DNA of 64,000 nucleotides from positions 1 through 64,000 of the forward strand of contig PBSY01000087.1 in assembly GCA_002726915.1 (NCBI GenBank). The letters are read 5' to 3'. This DNA comes from Verrucomicrobiales bacterium (GTDB lineage: Bacteria > Verrucomicrobiota > Verrucomicrobiia > Verrucomicrobiales > DEV007). Below, one piece after another: positions 1-9,327 of this stretch. A program made the position numbers and the translations under genes. Under the pieces are notes generated by a model. That model saw only the letters and a list, made by a program, of their open reading frames with translations, did no database searches and had not been told where the DNA came from. The first letter of the stretch is position 1. Each line of letters opens with the position of its first letter.

Positions 1-43
1 AAACTTGAAGCCATTCAGGCAGGAGCCATACAACTCGTCTAAC

Positions 44-1855
44 ATGCCGATCGCTTTCGCTAACCCGCTTGGATTCCTCGCCCTTCTTGGCGTTCCGGTA
101 ATTCTTCTCATTCACCTTCTGCAGCGACAGTCGCAGACTTTTCCCATCAGTACTCTTTTCATGCTAGACGCAATTGATCGGCAAAGTCTACAAGGGCGAA
201 AGCTTGACCGTCTTCGCAATTCTGTCCCGCTTTGGCTTCAGTTACTCTCTGTAATCATACTGACTTGGCTGCTTATTCAGCCGCGATGGACACAGGAAAA
301 CCGAGTCCAGCAAATCGTCATTGTAATCGATAGTTCTGCCTCGATGGAGGCTTTCAAGAACAGTGCGACTGAACAACTCAGAACAGAGCTCTCACGGATT
401 CCGGCCAACTTTACGAATGAGGTCTACACACTCATGGAATCACATGAACAGGGTGAGCGTCTTTACCGCGGCGAATCGGCAACAGAACTGGTGGAGAGTT
501 TGGCGAAGTGGGAGCCCAGCAACAGCGCCCACTCACCCGAAGTCGCCCTTCGAGTCGGCAGAAGCATCGCTGGAACTTACGGGACTCTTGTTTTTCTGAC
601 TGACCATATCAAAACACAACTACCCTTCGGAGCGAGCCTGCTCAGTGTCGGTGAGCCCATCTCGAACGTTGGCTTTGCTGGTTTGCGAGTCCAGTCAGCA
701 GGAGATGACGGAAATGATTTGAGCTGGCAGGCAACTGTAAGGAATTACTCTGAAGAGCCGCAAGCGCGAGAATGGTTTCTCTCCATAGGCCAGCAAAGAA
801 CAGAGCCCCGAAGCATCTCTCTGCAAGGCTACGAAACTCGCACGCTCTCCGGCAAGTTCCCAAAGGGCGCGGCGAGAGCAACACTGACCATGTCTCCGGA
901 CCGATTTACCCGGGATGATCGTCTCTTCATGGTGAGTCCAGAGCCCAAGACGGTTTTCATCGCCACCACTGTCGATCCCAGTGCGTCTGACATGGTCCGG
1001 ACGATCATCGGCAGCCTCGAAAATGCTCCGCTGATGCAACCCTCAGGGGATAGCGGATATAGCAGTCCGCCCGACCTTCTAATTGCAACTTACAACCCAC
1101 TGCAACCCCGCACTCTACCACCTGCCAGCATCGTACTTCTTGACCAGCAGTTCGCCCCAAAAGAGTTCTTCAAAGGACCGATTGTCGCAGCAAATCACAT
1201 CCTAGTGAAGGATCTCAACTGGCAGGGTCTGATTGCCAAGTCAACTGCCTCAATTCCGATGGCGGCGGAAGATGTCACTCTGTTGTGGCAGGGCGAGCGC
1301 CCCCTAGTCCTGCTCCGCCAAACGGCAAAATTGAACCAGCTAATTTTTAATTTTGATGTCGGTCAATCCAATGCTGAGCGCTTGCCAGCCCTCATTATTA
1401 TGATCGACCGCTTCGTAGATCAAATTCGTTCCAAAAAAGTAGCTCTCGAAAAGAGTAACTTAGAGCTTAACCAGCGGATCAAAATAGCAGTCAATATCGG
1501 CGAAGAAGCCGACGACATTGTGAGCAGTGTGATGGGAACGCAGCAGACTGTCCCCTGGAACCGCTCCAGCATGCTTCGTGCGCCACGAAATTCCGGATTC
1601 TTTTCGATCAGCCAAGGCGACACACCCCTCCTCGATGCTGCGGCCAACTTTGCCGATGCAAGAGAGGCTGATTTCTCAGGGGCCGCCCGCCAATCTGACC
1701 TCGATGCTATTCCGCGTAAAATCATCGAAAAGCAAACGGTGACTGATCCTCTCTGGCAGTCCTGGGCAATCGTGCTCCTGATCGTCCTGCTCGTTTGTTG
1801 GTACTTGCTAAATAAGCTTCCGGACACTTCAGTAACCTCACAACCCGCGAATTAA
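44..1855 (+). CDS. BatA-type membrane protein with von Willebrand A domain
   Basis: Membrane-anchored protein of the BatA/aerotolerance-regulator N-terminal family. The first 27 residues (MPIAFANPLGFLALLGVPVI...) are the BatA hydrophobic leader. A second membrane segment lies near residues 63-79. A vWA fold follows from about residue 88, with the metal-binding motif DSSAS. A single membrane helix closes the protein near its C-terminus (WAIVLLIVLLVCWYLL), so the bulk lies between membrane anchors. The ATG at 44 is preferred over an upstream in-frame start at 5 because the family begins with this motif. In other bacteria such genes sit with a MoxR ATPase and a DUF58 protein; those would lie before the window. 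The molecular function of the family is not settled; assembly or chaperone roles are proposed. Family call secure, function unknown. Confidence 0.8.
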   Translation: MPIAFANPLGFLALLGVPVILLIHLLQRQSQTFPISTLFMLDAIDRQSLQGRKLDRLRNSVPLWLQLLSVIILTWLLIQPRWTQENRVQQIVIVIDSSASMEAFKNSATEQLRTELSRIPANFTNEVYTLMESHEQGERLYRGESATELVESLAKWEPSNSAHSPEVALRVGRSIAGTYGTLVFLTDHIKTQLPFGASLLSVGEPISNVGFAGLRVQSAGDDGNDLSWQATVRNYSEEPQAREWFLSIGQQRTEPRSISLQGYETRTLSGKFPKGAARATLTMSPDRFTRDDRLFMVSPEPKTVFIATTVDPSASDMVRTIIGSLENAPLMQPSGDSGYSSPPDLLIATYNPLQPRTLPPASIVLLDQQFAPKEFFKGPIVAANHILVKDLNWQGLIAKSTASIPMAAEDVTLLWQGERPLVLLRQTAKLNQLIFNFDVGQSNAERLPALIIMIDRFVDQIRSKKVALEKSNLELNQRIKIAVNIGEEADDIVSSVMGTQQTVPWNRSSMLRAPRNSGFFSISQGDTPLLDAAANFADAREADFSGAARQSDLDAIPRKIIEKQTVTDPLWQSWAIVLLIVLLVCWYLLNKLPDTSVTSQPAN

Positions 1856-2219
1856 AGAGTTATAACCGCTTTCCTGCCACGGCACGTTCACTGGCTTAGT
1901 AGCCGCTCCATGCTCCTTTGAAAGGCTCCACTTCTTCGTTTCTGAAGAATATTACTTTCTTTTCCTAACGCACCGTGGAATCGAGCGATTAGCTATCTTT
2001 TCAGGATTTTAAAACTGGCAACACAGAGAAAGATTAGCGGTTCATTTAAAAACAAATCAAAGATAATTTCCCCTCTAAAACCTCACCGGCTTTCACGAAA
2101 TTTCCGCCTGAAATAAGACAAGCGAGCTTAGGCTTCCGACCCTGAATAGCTCAACTTCAAGTCGGTCAATCCGTTTGAGACTCTTGGGCCAAGCGACCAG
2201 TCCTATAAGGAATTCAACG
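1856..2219. other. Intergenic region, 364 bp, no gene seen
   Basis: This lies between the convergent vWA gene and mog. No frame carries a plausible protein and there is no tRNA-like fold. A weak AT-rich inverted repeat (TTCTTC at 1932-1937, GAAGAA at 1944-1949) followed by a T-rich stretch could serve as a poor terminator for the vWA gene. Nothing else stands out. Confidence 0.5.
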
Positions 2220-2708
2220 TCAACAGGACGTCGGAACTCCCTTAGCAAGCTTGACCGTATGGGGAATGGCGTCGGCTACAAATCCAAGGCATTCTACTGC
2301 CCCTGAGGGTTTACCAGGTAACGCGATAACGAGCGACGTATCGACAATGGCAGCAAGACTTCGCGAGAGGATTGCATTTGGTGTGATCGCAAGAGATTGC
2401 ATTCGCATCGACTCCCCAAAACCAGGAATCTCCAGACGCATGATGCCCCTAACCGCCTCAGGAGTTACGTCGCGATCAGCAATTCCTGTCCCCCCTGTGG
2501 TGAGAATCAGTCCACAACCCTGTGATGAGAATGCTCTGACCGTTCGTTGAATCTGCTCCAAGTCATCTGGAATGATAGCCTCAGCATCAACTGCCCATCC
2601 ACGAACCCCGCAAGCATCACGAAGGGCTGGCCCTCCGTGGTCCTCATATTCACCGGCGGAGGCTCGATCCGAAACGGTGATAATTCCTACCGTGATGGCT
2701 GAACTCAT
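2220..2708 (-). CDS. mog: Molybdopterin adenylyltransferase (MogA/MoaB family)
   Basis: Cytoplasmic enzyme of molybdenum cofactor synthesis that adenylylates molybdopterin before metal insertion. Visible family motifs are the N-terminal strand ITVGIITVSDRASAG, the nucleotide-binding TTGGTGIADRDVTPEA, and the C-terminal LPGKPSGAVECL. The length of 162 residues is normal for a single-domain MogA/MoaB. I chose the ATG at 2708 (MSSAITVGI) over a TTG at 2729 because family members start a few residues before the first strand. It lies directly downstream of the LysM lipoprotein gene on the same strand, probably in one transcript although the functions look unrelated. No other Moco genes are in the window. 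Whether it is MogA or MoaB cannot be separated by eye. Confidence 0.85.
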   Translation of the reverse strand: MSSAITVGIITVSDRASAGEYEDHGGPALRDACGVRGWAVDAEAIIPDDLEQIQRTVRAFSSQGCGLILTTGGTGIADRDVTPEAVRGIMRLEIPGFGESMRMQSLAITPNAILSRSLAAIVDTSLVIALPGKPSGAVECLGFVADAIPHTVKLAKGVPTSC

Positions 2709-2729
2709 GGAGGTTTGGGTATCGACCAA

Positions 2730-3320
2730 TCAAAAACTTGGCGTGGGGAACGCCCTCACCGGGGCAACCGGAACGGTCTGGCGAGGATAGGACGTCGAAG
2801 CAGGATCGACTGTCCTGCTAGGTTTGTCCGGCGCTGACGGAGCTTGCCCTAAAGGCGCAGAAGCGGGGGAACCGTTAGGGGTCATCGAAGTAGCGGGACC
2901 TTGACCATTCGTTATCGATACCCGAGGCGTTTTCTCCACCGGAACCTGAATCGGCTTACCCGCATAAATGAGGGTATCTGACATGGCGTTAGCAGACATG
3001 ATCCGACTGATACTACTGTTGTAACTACCGGCAATACTTGAGAGGGATTCTCCGGAGACGATCAAATGGGTAACAAGCTCTTCGTTAGCGCCAAGCTCAA
3101 AAGGAGCAGGAATAGCGGGGACAGGAAACGCTGCAGAAACATACTCGGATACCGGCGCAACGGCGACGCTGCCGTATCCTGCCGGACCGGTGGGATAACT
3201 TGCTGGCGGGGCTACTACCGCCTCGGCCACCTCTCCTCTCTTCTTACTAAGACAACCTGAGGAGAAAATGCCAGCTCCAAAAATTAACGTTAAACTGATA
3301 GACAATCGCCCGATAAACAT
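2730..3320 (-). CDS. LysM-domain lipoprotein
   Basis: Predicted lipoprotein with one LysM peptidoglycan-binding module. The ATG at 3320 gives a short basic start and hydrophobic core (MFIGRLSISLTLIFGAGIF) ending in SSGC, a somewhat loose lipobox. Before the LysM comes a Pro/Ala-rich linker. The LysM itself is near residues 84-130, with the signature HLIVSGESLSSIAGSYN and an ending of the IYAGKPIQVPV type. The tail is a low-complexity Pro/Ser/Ala linker of about 65 residues and has no catalytic domain, so this looks like a wall-binding or structural protein and not a hydrolase. A GTG at 3335 is the alternative start. The stop is followed immediately by the mog gene. Confidence 0.8.
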   Translation of the reverse strand: MFIGRLSISLTLIFGAGIFSSGCLSKKRGEVAEAVVAPPASYPTGPAGYGSVAVAPVSEYVSAAFPVPAIPAPFELGANEELVTHLIVSGESLSSIAGSYNSSISRIMSANAMSDTLIYAGKPIQVPVEKTPRVSITNGQGPATSMTPNGSPASAPLGQAPSAPDKPSRTVDPASTSYPRQTVPVAPVRAFPTPSF

Positions 3321-3352
3321 ACAATCCGATACCACCGCCCTGCCCTTCTAGA

Positions 3353-3382
3353 AAGTTAAATCAAAAAAAACCAAGTTAAATC
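3353..3382 (-). repeat. Two 10-bp direct repeats, 20-bp period, upstream of the LysM gene
   Basis: AAGTTAAATC occurs at 3353-3362 and exactly again at 3373-3382, separated by an A-rich decamer. It lies 33 bases upstream of the LysM start on the minus strand, where the repeat reads GATTTAACTT. The 20-bp period is close to two helical turns, so tandem binding of a regulator to one DNA face is possible. This is inference only. Confidence 0.5.
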
Positions 3383-3402
3383 CTCAAACTTCAGCCCCTT
3401 TG

Positions 3403-3426
3403 CTACTTTACTACTTTACTACTTTG
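3403..3426 (-). repeat. Three tandem 8-bp repeats just after sucB
   Basis: On the plus strand CTACTTTA occurs at 3403-3410 and 3411-3418, with an imperfect third copy at 3419-3426 (CTACTTTG). In the sense of the sucB transcript the array starts four bases after the stop codon and reads as AAAGTAG units with one spacer base. It may be slippage-derived; no terminator hairpin is associated with it. Confidence 0.7.
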
Positions 3427-3430
3427 GCGA

Positions 3431-4663
3431 TTAAGCCCCAACAAGCATCCGATCGGGATTCTCTAGGCAATCTTTCACTCGGACGAGGAATGTCACCGCT
3501 TCTTTCCCGTCGACGAGGCGGTGGTCATAGCTGAGGGCCAGATACATCATCGGGCGAATCACCACTTCGCCATTTAACGCGACGGGGCGCTGCTGAATGC
3601 TGTGCATCCCAAGAATACCAGACTGCGGGGGGTTTAGAATCGGCGTGCTTAGGAGAGAACCATAAATCCCACCGTTCGTCAGAGTGAACACCCCGCCTTG
3701 GAGGTCTGAGAGGTTGATGGTTCCCTCACGAGCCTTGGTGGCATAACCGATGATTGCCTGCTCGATCTCGCCAAATGACTTCTCATCACAGTCGCGAACC
3801 ACCGGAACTATCAGGCCCTTTTCAGTTCCGACGGCTACTCCGATATCGTAAAAATGATTTTCGACGATTTCATCACCTTCGATTTGGGCATTTATCGAAG
3901 GTACGGCCTTCAATGCGTCGACAACAGCCTTTATGAAAAAGGACATAAAACCCAACTTCACGCCGTGGCGAGCCACGAAGTCTTCTTGGACCCGCTTCCT
4001 CAAACCCATGATCGACGTCATATCGACCTCATTGAAGGTGGAAAGAATTGCAGCTTCCTGCTGGGCATTGACTAGATGAGTCGCAATCTTCCGACGGAGA
4101 GGGGTTATCTTCTTGCGGGTTTTACGCGCCTCCCCTTCGCTCCTGATTTTGGTTTGACCTTCTGACGACCTCGACACTGCTACTGAAGGCTCAACCTGGC
4201 TCGGTTTCGAAGTCACCTCCACCACATCCGCTTTTGTGATCTTCCCTCCAATTCCACTCCCTGAAATTGCAGTGAGGTCAATTCCTTCTTCAGCTGCTAT
4301 CTTACGGGCAATCGGTGTCACCTTCAGCTCATCGTCTGAATCTGTTTCTGACGCTGAGACAGGAGCCATAACTTCCTCCGCTGGAGCGCTTTCCTCAGCG
4401 GGCATTTCACCGTCAACGAAAGGAGCCTCCCCTTCCTCGATTAAAGCGACTACAGCCCCAATATCGAGTTCCTCCCCTTCGCCTGCACTGTGCCTTAGAA
4501 TTCCTGATTTATCAGTTTCAAGCTCTGTGGAGATTTTATCCGTCTCAATCGTTAGGATAACTTCACCAGAATTAACGTAATCACCGTCATTCTTGTGCCA
4601 AGTGCCAAGCGTTGCAGAAGTGATGGATTCACCAACGGAGGGAATCTTAATTTCGTGGGCCAT
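3431..4663 (-). CDS. sucB: Dihydrolipoyllysine succinyltransferase, E2 of 2-oxoglutarate dehydrogenase
   Basis: E2 core of the 2-oxoglutarate dehydrogenase complex; it transfers the succinyl group from lipoyllysine to CoA in the TCA cycle. Three parts are visible: an N-terminal lipoyl domain ([13 protein letters not shown]..., lipoylation lysine in ETDKIST), a peripheral-subunit-binding domain ([21 protein letters not shown]), and the catalytic acyltransferase domain ending with the active-site motif [12 protein letters not shown]. At 410 residues it has the usual length. The ATG at 4663 is chosen because the lipoyl domain begins there; 17 extra upstream residues have no family counterpart. 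It follows sucA with a 54-base gap, so the two are surely co-transcribed. The E3 gene (lpd) is not in the window. Confidence 0.95.
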   Translation of the reverse strand: MAHEIKIPSVGESITSATLGTWHKNDGDYVNSGEVILTIETDKISTELETDKSGILRHSAGEGEELDIGAVVALIEEGEAPFVDGEMPAEESAPAEEVMAPVSASETDSDDELKVTPIARKIAAEEGIDLTAISGSGIGGKITKADVVEVTSKPSQVEPSVAVSRSSEGQTKIRSEGEARKTRKKITPLRRKIATHLVNAQQEAAILSTFNEVDMTSIMGLRKRVQEDFVARHGVKLGFMSFFIKAVVDALKAVPSINAQIEGDEIVENHFYDIGVAVGTEKGLIVPVVRDCDEKSFGEIEQAIIGYATKAREGTINLSDLQGGVFTLTNGGIYGSLLSTPILNPPQSGILGMHSIQQRPVALNGEVVIRPMMYLALSYDHRLVDGKEAVTFLVRVKDCLENPDRMLVGA

Positions 4664-4717
4664 TGTTCTAGTTCGCTGATGTAAAAAATTGGTGAAGACC
4701 GTATAATATCGCACTCA

Positions 4718-7501
4718 TCATACGTGAAACGCCTCTTTAACAAGCCGTTTCTGTTCCATTTTATGTACTGTCTTTGAGCCGGTTGAGGGGCTTGCTGATG
4801 CGTCGCGGCCTGCATAACGCACACGGTGATGAAGCAATTTCTGAAGTCTTGGTGCGATAAATGACCACGCCCCCATATTGAGCGGCTCCTCCTGACACCA
4901 AACCCACTTTGCTACGTTAGGGTAATTACTAGCAACTTCCCGAATTCCATCCCGATGGAACGGATATAGCTGTTCAATCCGAATAATTGCCGCGTTTCTA
5001 ATTTCGTTTTTCTTCCGGTATTCGATAAGGTCATAATAAACCTTACCGGTGCAAAAAATCAGGCGATTGATACGCTCTGGATCGCCGCGCTCTTGATCAT
5101 TATCGTCGATAACTTCCCGGAAGCAGGTACCTTCGGCGAAATCTTCTACCGGCGAAACACAATCTGGATAGGTTAGGAGACTCTTCGGCGTCGTGAGGAT
5201 CAGCGGCTTCCTAAAACCCCGCTTCATTTGGCGACGGAGGACATGGTAGTACTGTGCAGGCGTCGTTAGATTACACACCTGCATATTTTGTTCAGCCGAG
5301 AGTTGCAGGAATCGCTCAAGCCGAGCACTACTATGCTCCGGACCCTGCCCTTCATATCCGTGAGGCAAGAGCATCACGAGATGACACGGTCGTTGCCACT
5401 TGGATTCTGATGAGCTTATAAACTGATCAATTATCACTTGGGCTCCGTTCGAGAAATCTCCGAATTGGGCTTCCCAAAGAACAAGAGTATCGGTGGATAC
5501 AAGTGAGTAACCATACTCAAAACCAAGCACAGCAAATTCGGACAGATTACTATTGTAGACCCAGAGCTTTTGCTTTTGTCCTGCCTCTAAGTGGTTCAAT
5601 GGTGTGTAGCGCTCCCTTGTCTCCGGATCATAGAGCACCGCATGTCGCTGGCTAAACGTACCCCGTCGGCAATCTTGGCCTGACAAGCGCACGGCGAATC
5701 CCTCCTTAAGGAGAGAGCCAAAAGCGAGCGCCTCGCCAAAAGCCCAGTTAATTCCTTTCCCACTCTCGATCGCTGAACGCCGCGGGCCGAGGAACCGCTT
5801 CGCCAGTTTATCGTTCACCTGAATGCCTTCGGGTATTTCACTTAGCCTTAGGCCAATTTCACGTACCTCATCGGAAGGAATTCCGGTCACAACCGGATCG
5901 TGAGAATAGTCGGGCTGGGGCTCAATATTAGCCTCTGCCATTGAGTGTCCCTCACCCTTTTCCATCGCGGCTTCCAACTCTGCATGCTCGCTATCGAGTT
6001 TGGACTGGTAGGCATTCTCGAGTGCATTCACTTCCTCGTGGGTCAAATCTCCCTTCTCCACTAAGTCGCGCCGAAAAATCGCTAGCGGAGTATCATGTCG
6101 GCGGATATCACGATAGGTCTTCGGCAGAGTAAATGCCGGCTCGTCTCCCTCGTTGTGGCCGTGGCGCCGATAACAAACAATGTCTACCACAACATCGCGG
6201 CCAAAGGTCTGGCGGAATTCCAAGGCAAGTTCCGTGACGTAGAGAACATCCATAGGCGAATCTCCGTTCACATGGAAAACAGGAGCTTCAATGGTCTTGG
6301 CTACATCAGTACAATACACAGAGGAGCGCGCGTCTTTCGGGGTGGTGGTAAACCCAATCTGGTTGTTCACCACCAGATGTACTGTTCCCCCGGTTCGATA
6401 ACCAAGAAGCTGAGACAAATTGAGTGTCTCTGCTACGCTACCCTGCCCAGCAAAAGCGGCATCACCATGGATTAGAACTGGTAGGACGGCATCACGATCA
6501 ACAAAAGAATCCCTGAGATAATCATCTCTGGCCCGTTGACGGGCCCGTGCTTTGCCTTCAATGACTCCATTAACTGCCTCCAAGTGGCTAGGATTCGCCC
6601 CAAGGTGGATCTTTACGGGATGGCCATCCACCTCAAACTCGGCATCATAGCCGAGGTGATACTTCACATCTCCGTCGCCCGCCACAAGGTTCGGCACATA
6701 ATTCTCGGAGAACTCGTAGAGAATGACCGTGAGCGGCTTTTGAAGCAAATTAGCAAGAACGTTTAGGCGTCCACGGTGAGCCATTCCCATGACCATCTCA
6801 GAAACACCAAAATCCTGAAATCTTTGGACAAGGCCATTTAGGGCGACCATGAGGGCATCACCACCTTCAAGCGAAAAGCGTTTTTGACCCACATACTTTC
6901 GATGAAGGAAACGCTCAAAAAGCTCTGCCTGAGCCAACCATCCCAGTGCTGCTTTCTTTTTTTCAATCGGTGGCTCCGGTTGCTCAAGTCGAGCCTCGAC
7001 TCGGTCCCTAATCCAGTCACGCACGTCCGGCGTCTGCATGTGCATGTACTCAAACCCGATCGTGCTGCAGTATGTTTGATTGAGCCGTTCAATCATGTCG
7101 CGCAGTTTCATGCGGCGACCACCTTCGTAAAATTGCGTGGCAACGTCCTCGTCAAGATGCTGTGGCAGGAAACCTAACTCAGCGAGGCTTAAGAGTGGCT
7201 GGCTGGGGGACTCCTCTTCGAGCGGATCTAACCAGGCAGCAGTGTGTCCTAAAGACCGATACTGATAAACCATCGACACGACTCGAGCACGCGTAGCGAG
7301 ATCAAGACCTCCTATTTGTTCATCACCTGGTTCGCTACGTGTCGTCCCCTCCCCAGCCCGCTGTGGCTGGGTCATACCCAACTCGAATCCTTCGAAAAAC
7401 ATGGCCCAATTGTCGTCGACCGACTCGGGGTCCTGCTTCCATTCGGCGTATTTTTGGTCGATCAAATCGACATTCGCACGGGCGGAAATGGCGTGGCTCA
7501 T
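4718..7501 (-). CDS. sucA: 2-oxoglutarate dehydrogenase E1 component
   Basis: Thiamine-diphosphate-dependent decarboxylase that feeds succinyl groups to SucB. The N-terminus has the short E2-interacting helix typical of OdhA/SucA (QKYAEWKQDPESVDDNWAMF). The ThDP site is recognisable at GDAAFAGQGSVAETLNLSQL and in VVNNQIGFTT. The C-terminal transketolase-like region includes LVLWEAQFGDFSNGAQVIID and CQEEPLNMGAW. At 927 residues it is full length. The ATG at 7501 agrees with the family start. No Shine-Dalgarno-like sequence precedes it, in keeping with the generally weak ribosome-binding signals here. It is the first gene of a sucA-sucB unit, with a 283-base non-coding stretch upstream that should hold its promoter. 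Confidence 0.97.
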   Translation of the reverse strand: MSHAISARANVDLIDQKYAEWKQDPESVDDNWAMFFEGFELGMTQPQRAGEGTTRSEPGDEQIGGLDLATRARVVSMVYQYRSLGHTAAWLDPLEEESPSQPLLSLAELGFLPQHLDEDVATQFYEGGRRMKLRDMIERLNQTYCSTIGFEYMHMQTPDVRDWIRDRVEARLEQPEPPIEKKKAALGWLAQAELFERFLHRKYVGQKRFSLEGGDALMVALNGLVQRFQDFGVSEMVMGMAHRGRLNVLANLLQKPLTVILYEFSENYVPNLVAGDGDVKYHLGYDAEFEVDGHPVKIHLGANPSHLEAVNGVIEGKARARQRARDDYLRDSFVDRDAVLPVLIHGDAAFAGQGSVAETLNLSQLLGYRTGGTVHLVVNNQIGFTTTPKDARSSVYCTDVAKTIEAPVFHVNGDSPMDVLYVTELALEFRQTFGRDVVVDIVCYRRHGHNEGDEPAFTLPKTYRDIRRHDTPLAIFRRDLVEKGDLTHEEVNALENAYQSKLDSEHAELEAAMEKGEGHSMAEANIEPQPDYSHDPVVTGIPSDEVREIGLRLSEIPEGIQVNDKLAKRFLGPRRSAIESGKGINWAFGEALAFGSLLKEGFAVRLSGQDCRRGTFSQRHAVLYDPETRERYTPLNHLEAGQKQKLWVYNSNLSEFAVLGFEYGYSLVSTDTLVLWEAQFGDFSNGAQVIIDQFISSSESKWQRPCHLVMLLPHGYEGQGPEHSSARLERFLQLSAEQNMQVCNLTTPAQYYHVLRRQMKRGFRKPLILTTPKSLLTYPDCVSPVEDFAEGTCFREVIDDNDQERGDPERINRLIFCTGKVYYDLIEYRKKNEIRNAAIIRIEQLYPFHRDGIREVASNYPNVAKWVWCQEEPLNMGAWSFIAPRLQKLLHHRVRYAGRDASASPSTGSKTVHKMEQKRLVKEAFHV

Positions 7502-7784
7502 GGGAAGGCTTTTATGACTGAAACAAAGTTTCGGTAAACTGGAGTCGTAATCCGAAACTGGCTAGGGAAAATTCGCTTCTAGGTCGGATATTTCTGAAAC
7601 TTTCGGATGTGGCAGTCCCTGCGCCTTGGCGCATAGCCATGGCTCCTCATTTTATCTCTGCACAGTTGAGGCTTTTCAGCGGATTAAACAGACACATTGC
7701 TAACGACGATTCATTTGATTGGTTGTGCATCTGGAAAGAGTATCAATTATCTCGCTTCTGGGCGCATACCAAACGAAACCGTTG

Positions 7785-8666
7785 TCAAAGGCCCTCCTTG
7801 AGCCGACAAGCCCGTATCGTATTCGCCATTAGCATGGCAATTGTCATACGGCCAACACCGCCAGGGACTGGGGTGATGGCTTCGCATTTGTCCTTCACTG
7901 CATCAAAATCGACATCTCCAACTAAGCGCGAACCTCGGGGTGCCGTCGGATCTGCGATCCGGTTAATCCCGACATCAACCACTACCGCGCCCTCTTTGAC
8001 ATGATCGGGGCCGATAAAGTGAGGAATCCCAATCGCTGCAACGAGGATGTCAGCTTCACGGGTTACCGCCTTGAGATCCTTGGTTCGCGAATGCGCGATC
8101 GTAACGGTCGCGTTACCACCCTCGCCTTTCCCCATCATCAAAAGAGCCAGACTCTTACCAACCAGCAGACTGCGTCCAACAATCACCACATTAGCACCAC
8201 TGGTTTCAATGCCACTCTCAACTAGCATGCGCTGACAGCCCGAAGGAGTGCAGGGTGCGAAACCGGTTGGGTCATCCATCGCCAACTTTCCGAGATTCAC
8301 TGGGTGAAGACCATCAACGTCCTTAGCCGGGTCGATTCTGAGAATCACAGCGTCCTCATCAAGATGATTGGGAAGTGGGAGCTGAACCAAAATACCGTGG
8401 ATCGTTTCATCTGCATTCAGATCCAAAATCACCTGATGTAAGTCCTCCTGCTTGGTTTCGGCAGGAAGCTCTATTTTCACGGAATGCATCCCTAACTCCT
8501 GGCATTTTTTTTCTTTAGAACCAACATAAGCTCTGGATGCTGGATCCTCCCCAACGAGGACTACAGCTAGTCCGGGTAGAAACCCTGCAGCTTTCAGCTC
8601 TTCGAATGATTCGAGACATTCTCCATAGACGGTCTCAGCGATCGATTTCCCTTCAATCAGTTTCAT
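7785..8666 (-). CDS. folD: Bifunctional methylenetetrahydrofolate dehydrogenase/cyclohydrolase
   Basis: Cytoplasmic one-carbon enzyme that interconverts 5,10-methylene-, methenyl- and 10-formyl-tetrahydrofolate with NADP. The family's diagnostic elements are all present: the YVGSKEKKC segment with catalytic Tyr and Lys, the folate-binding [24 protein letters not shown], the Rossmann segment [18 protein letters not shown], and the C-terminal [15 protein letters not shown]. The length of 293 residues is normal. Its first 14 bases overlap the end of the acyltransferase gene upstream, so translation is probably coupled although the enzymes act in unrelated pathways. Confidence 0.97.
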   Translation of the reverse strand: MKLIEGKSIAETVYGECLESFEELKAAGFLPGLAVVLVGEDPASRAYVGSKEKKCQELGMHSVKIELPAETKQEDLHQVILDLNADETIHGILVQLPLPNHLDEDAVILRIDPAKDVDGLHPVNLGKLAMDDPTGFAPCTPSGCQRMLVESGIETSGANVVIVGRSLLVGKSLALLMMGKGEGGNATVTIAHSRTKDLKAVTREADILVAAIGIPHFIGPDHVKEGAVVVDVGINRIADPTAPRGSRLVGDVDFDAVKDKCEAITPVPGGVGRMTIAMLMANTIRACRLKEGL

Positions 8667-9327
8667 GGGACGGATTCAATATGTTTTCAACTCTTTGGCG
8701 TTCCTTCTCGAAGTCTTCTTCAGAAAGTTTAGACGGCACTTCAACAAGCGGTTCGAAATAGATATCTACGGTGCTGAATGGTTTCGGCAAACGGAATTGA
8801 TCCCAACTTTTGAATTTCCAATAAGAGCTGTATTCAATACGTATCGGAAGAATCTTTGCATCTGTTAGCTGTGCTAACTTGATAGCACCCGGACCACAAC
8901 GGTAACGGGGGCCCCGCGGCCCGTCGGGAACGATCAGAATATCGGAGCCACGCTTAATCCAATTCTTCAACTCAACCAGAGCTGCCGCACCGCGGCGGGA
9001 AGAGGACCCTCTCACTGCATCAACACCAAAATGACCAGCCGTCGCGGCGATAATTTCGCCATCCTTGCTCGGGCTGGTGAGCGTTGCCCCCTGACGAAAA
9101 GGCAGGTATTTCCTGTAAGCGACCAGTATCGAAAAGACTCGGTTATGCCAAAGTGTCCAGATCATTGGATGATCCGGCGGGCTATTCGCGACCCCTGCCA
9201 GATCGTGAAGCCGCCATCGATAAGTCACGGAAAAAAACCTGACCAGACTAGCTACATTCCATCCAATGAGCCGCCCCTTAAACGAAAGCCTCACTTTCTT
9301 CTCCCTTGTCTGCCCAGACTCAGCCAT
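8653..9327 (-). CDS. DUF374-family lysophospholipid acyltransferase-like protein
   Basis: Member of the DUF374 branch of the lysophospholipid acyltransferase superfamily, in which some members acylate lipid A or related envelope lipids. Visible motifs are LWHNR (in place of the classical HxxxxD box), the SPSKDGE and [11 protein letters not shown] blocks, and [15 protein letters not shown], which is the family signature. The 224 residues are one domain with no strong transmembrane segment; a peripheral inner-membrane location is likely. The start codon overlaps the xylB stop as TAATG, and the 3' end overlaps folD, so the three genes form one tight unit. The true acyl acceptor cannot be told from sequence. 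Confidence 0.85.
   Translation of the reverse strand: MAESGQTREKKVRLSFKGRLIGWNVASLVRFFSVTYRWRLHDLAGVANSPPDHPMIWTLWHNRVFSILVAYRKYLPFRQGATLTSPSKDGEIIAATAGHFGVDAVRGSSSRRGAAALVELKNWIKRGSDILIVPDGPRGPRYRCGPGAIKLAQLTDAKILPIRIEYSSYWKFKSWDQFRLPKPFSTVDIYFEPLVEVPSKLSEEDFEKERQRVENILNPSHETD

Noticed and set aside
2251-2550. 99-codon plus-strand frame opposite mog
   Set aside because: It is the antisense shadow of mog, with low-complexity composition and no family match.
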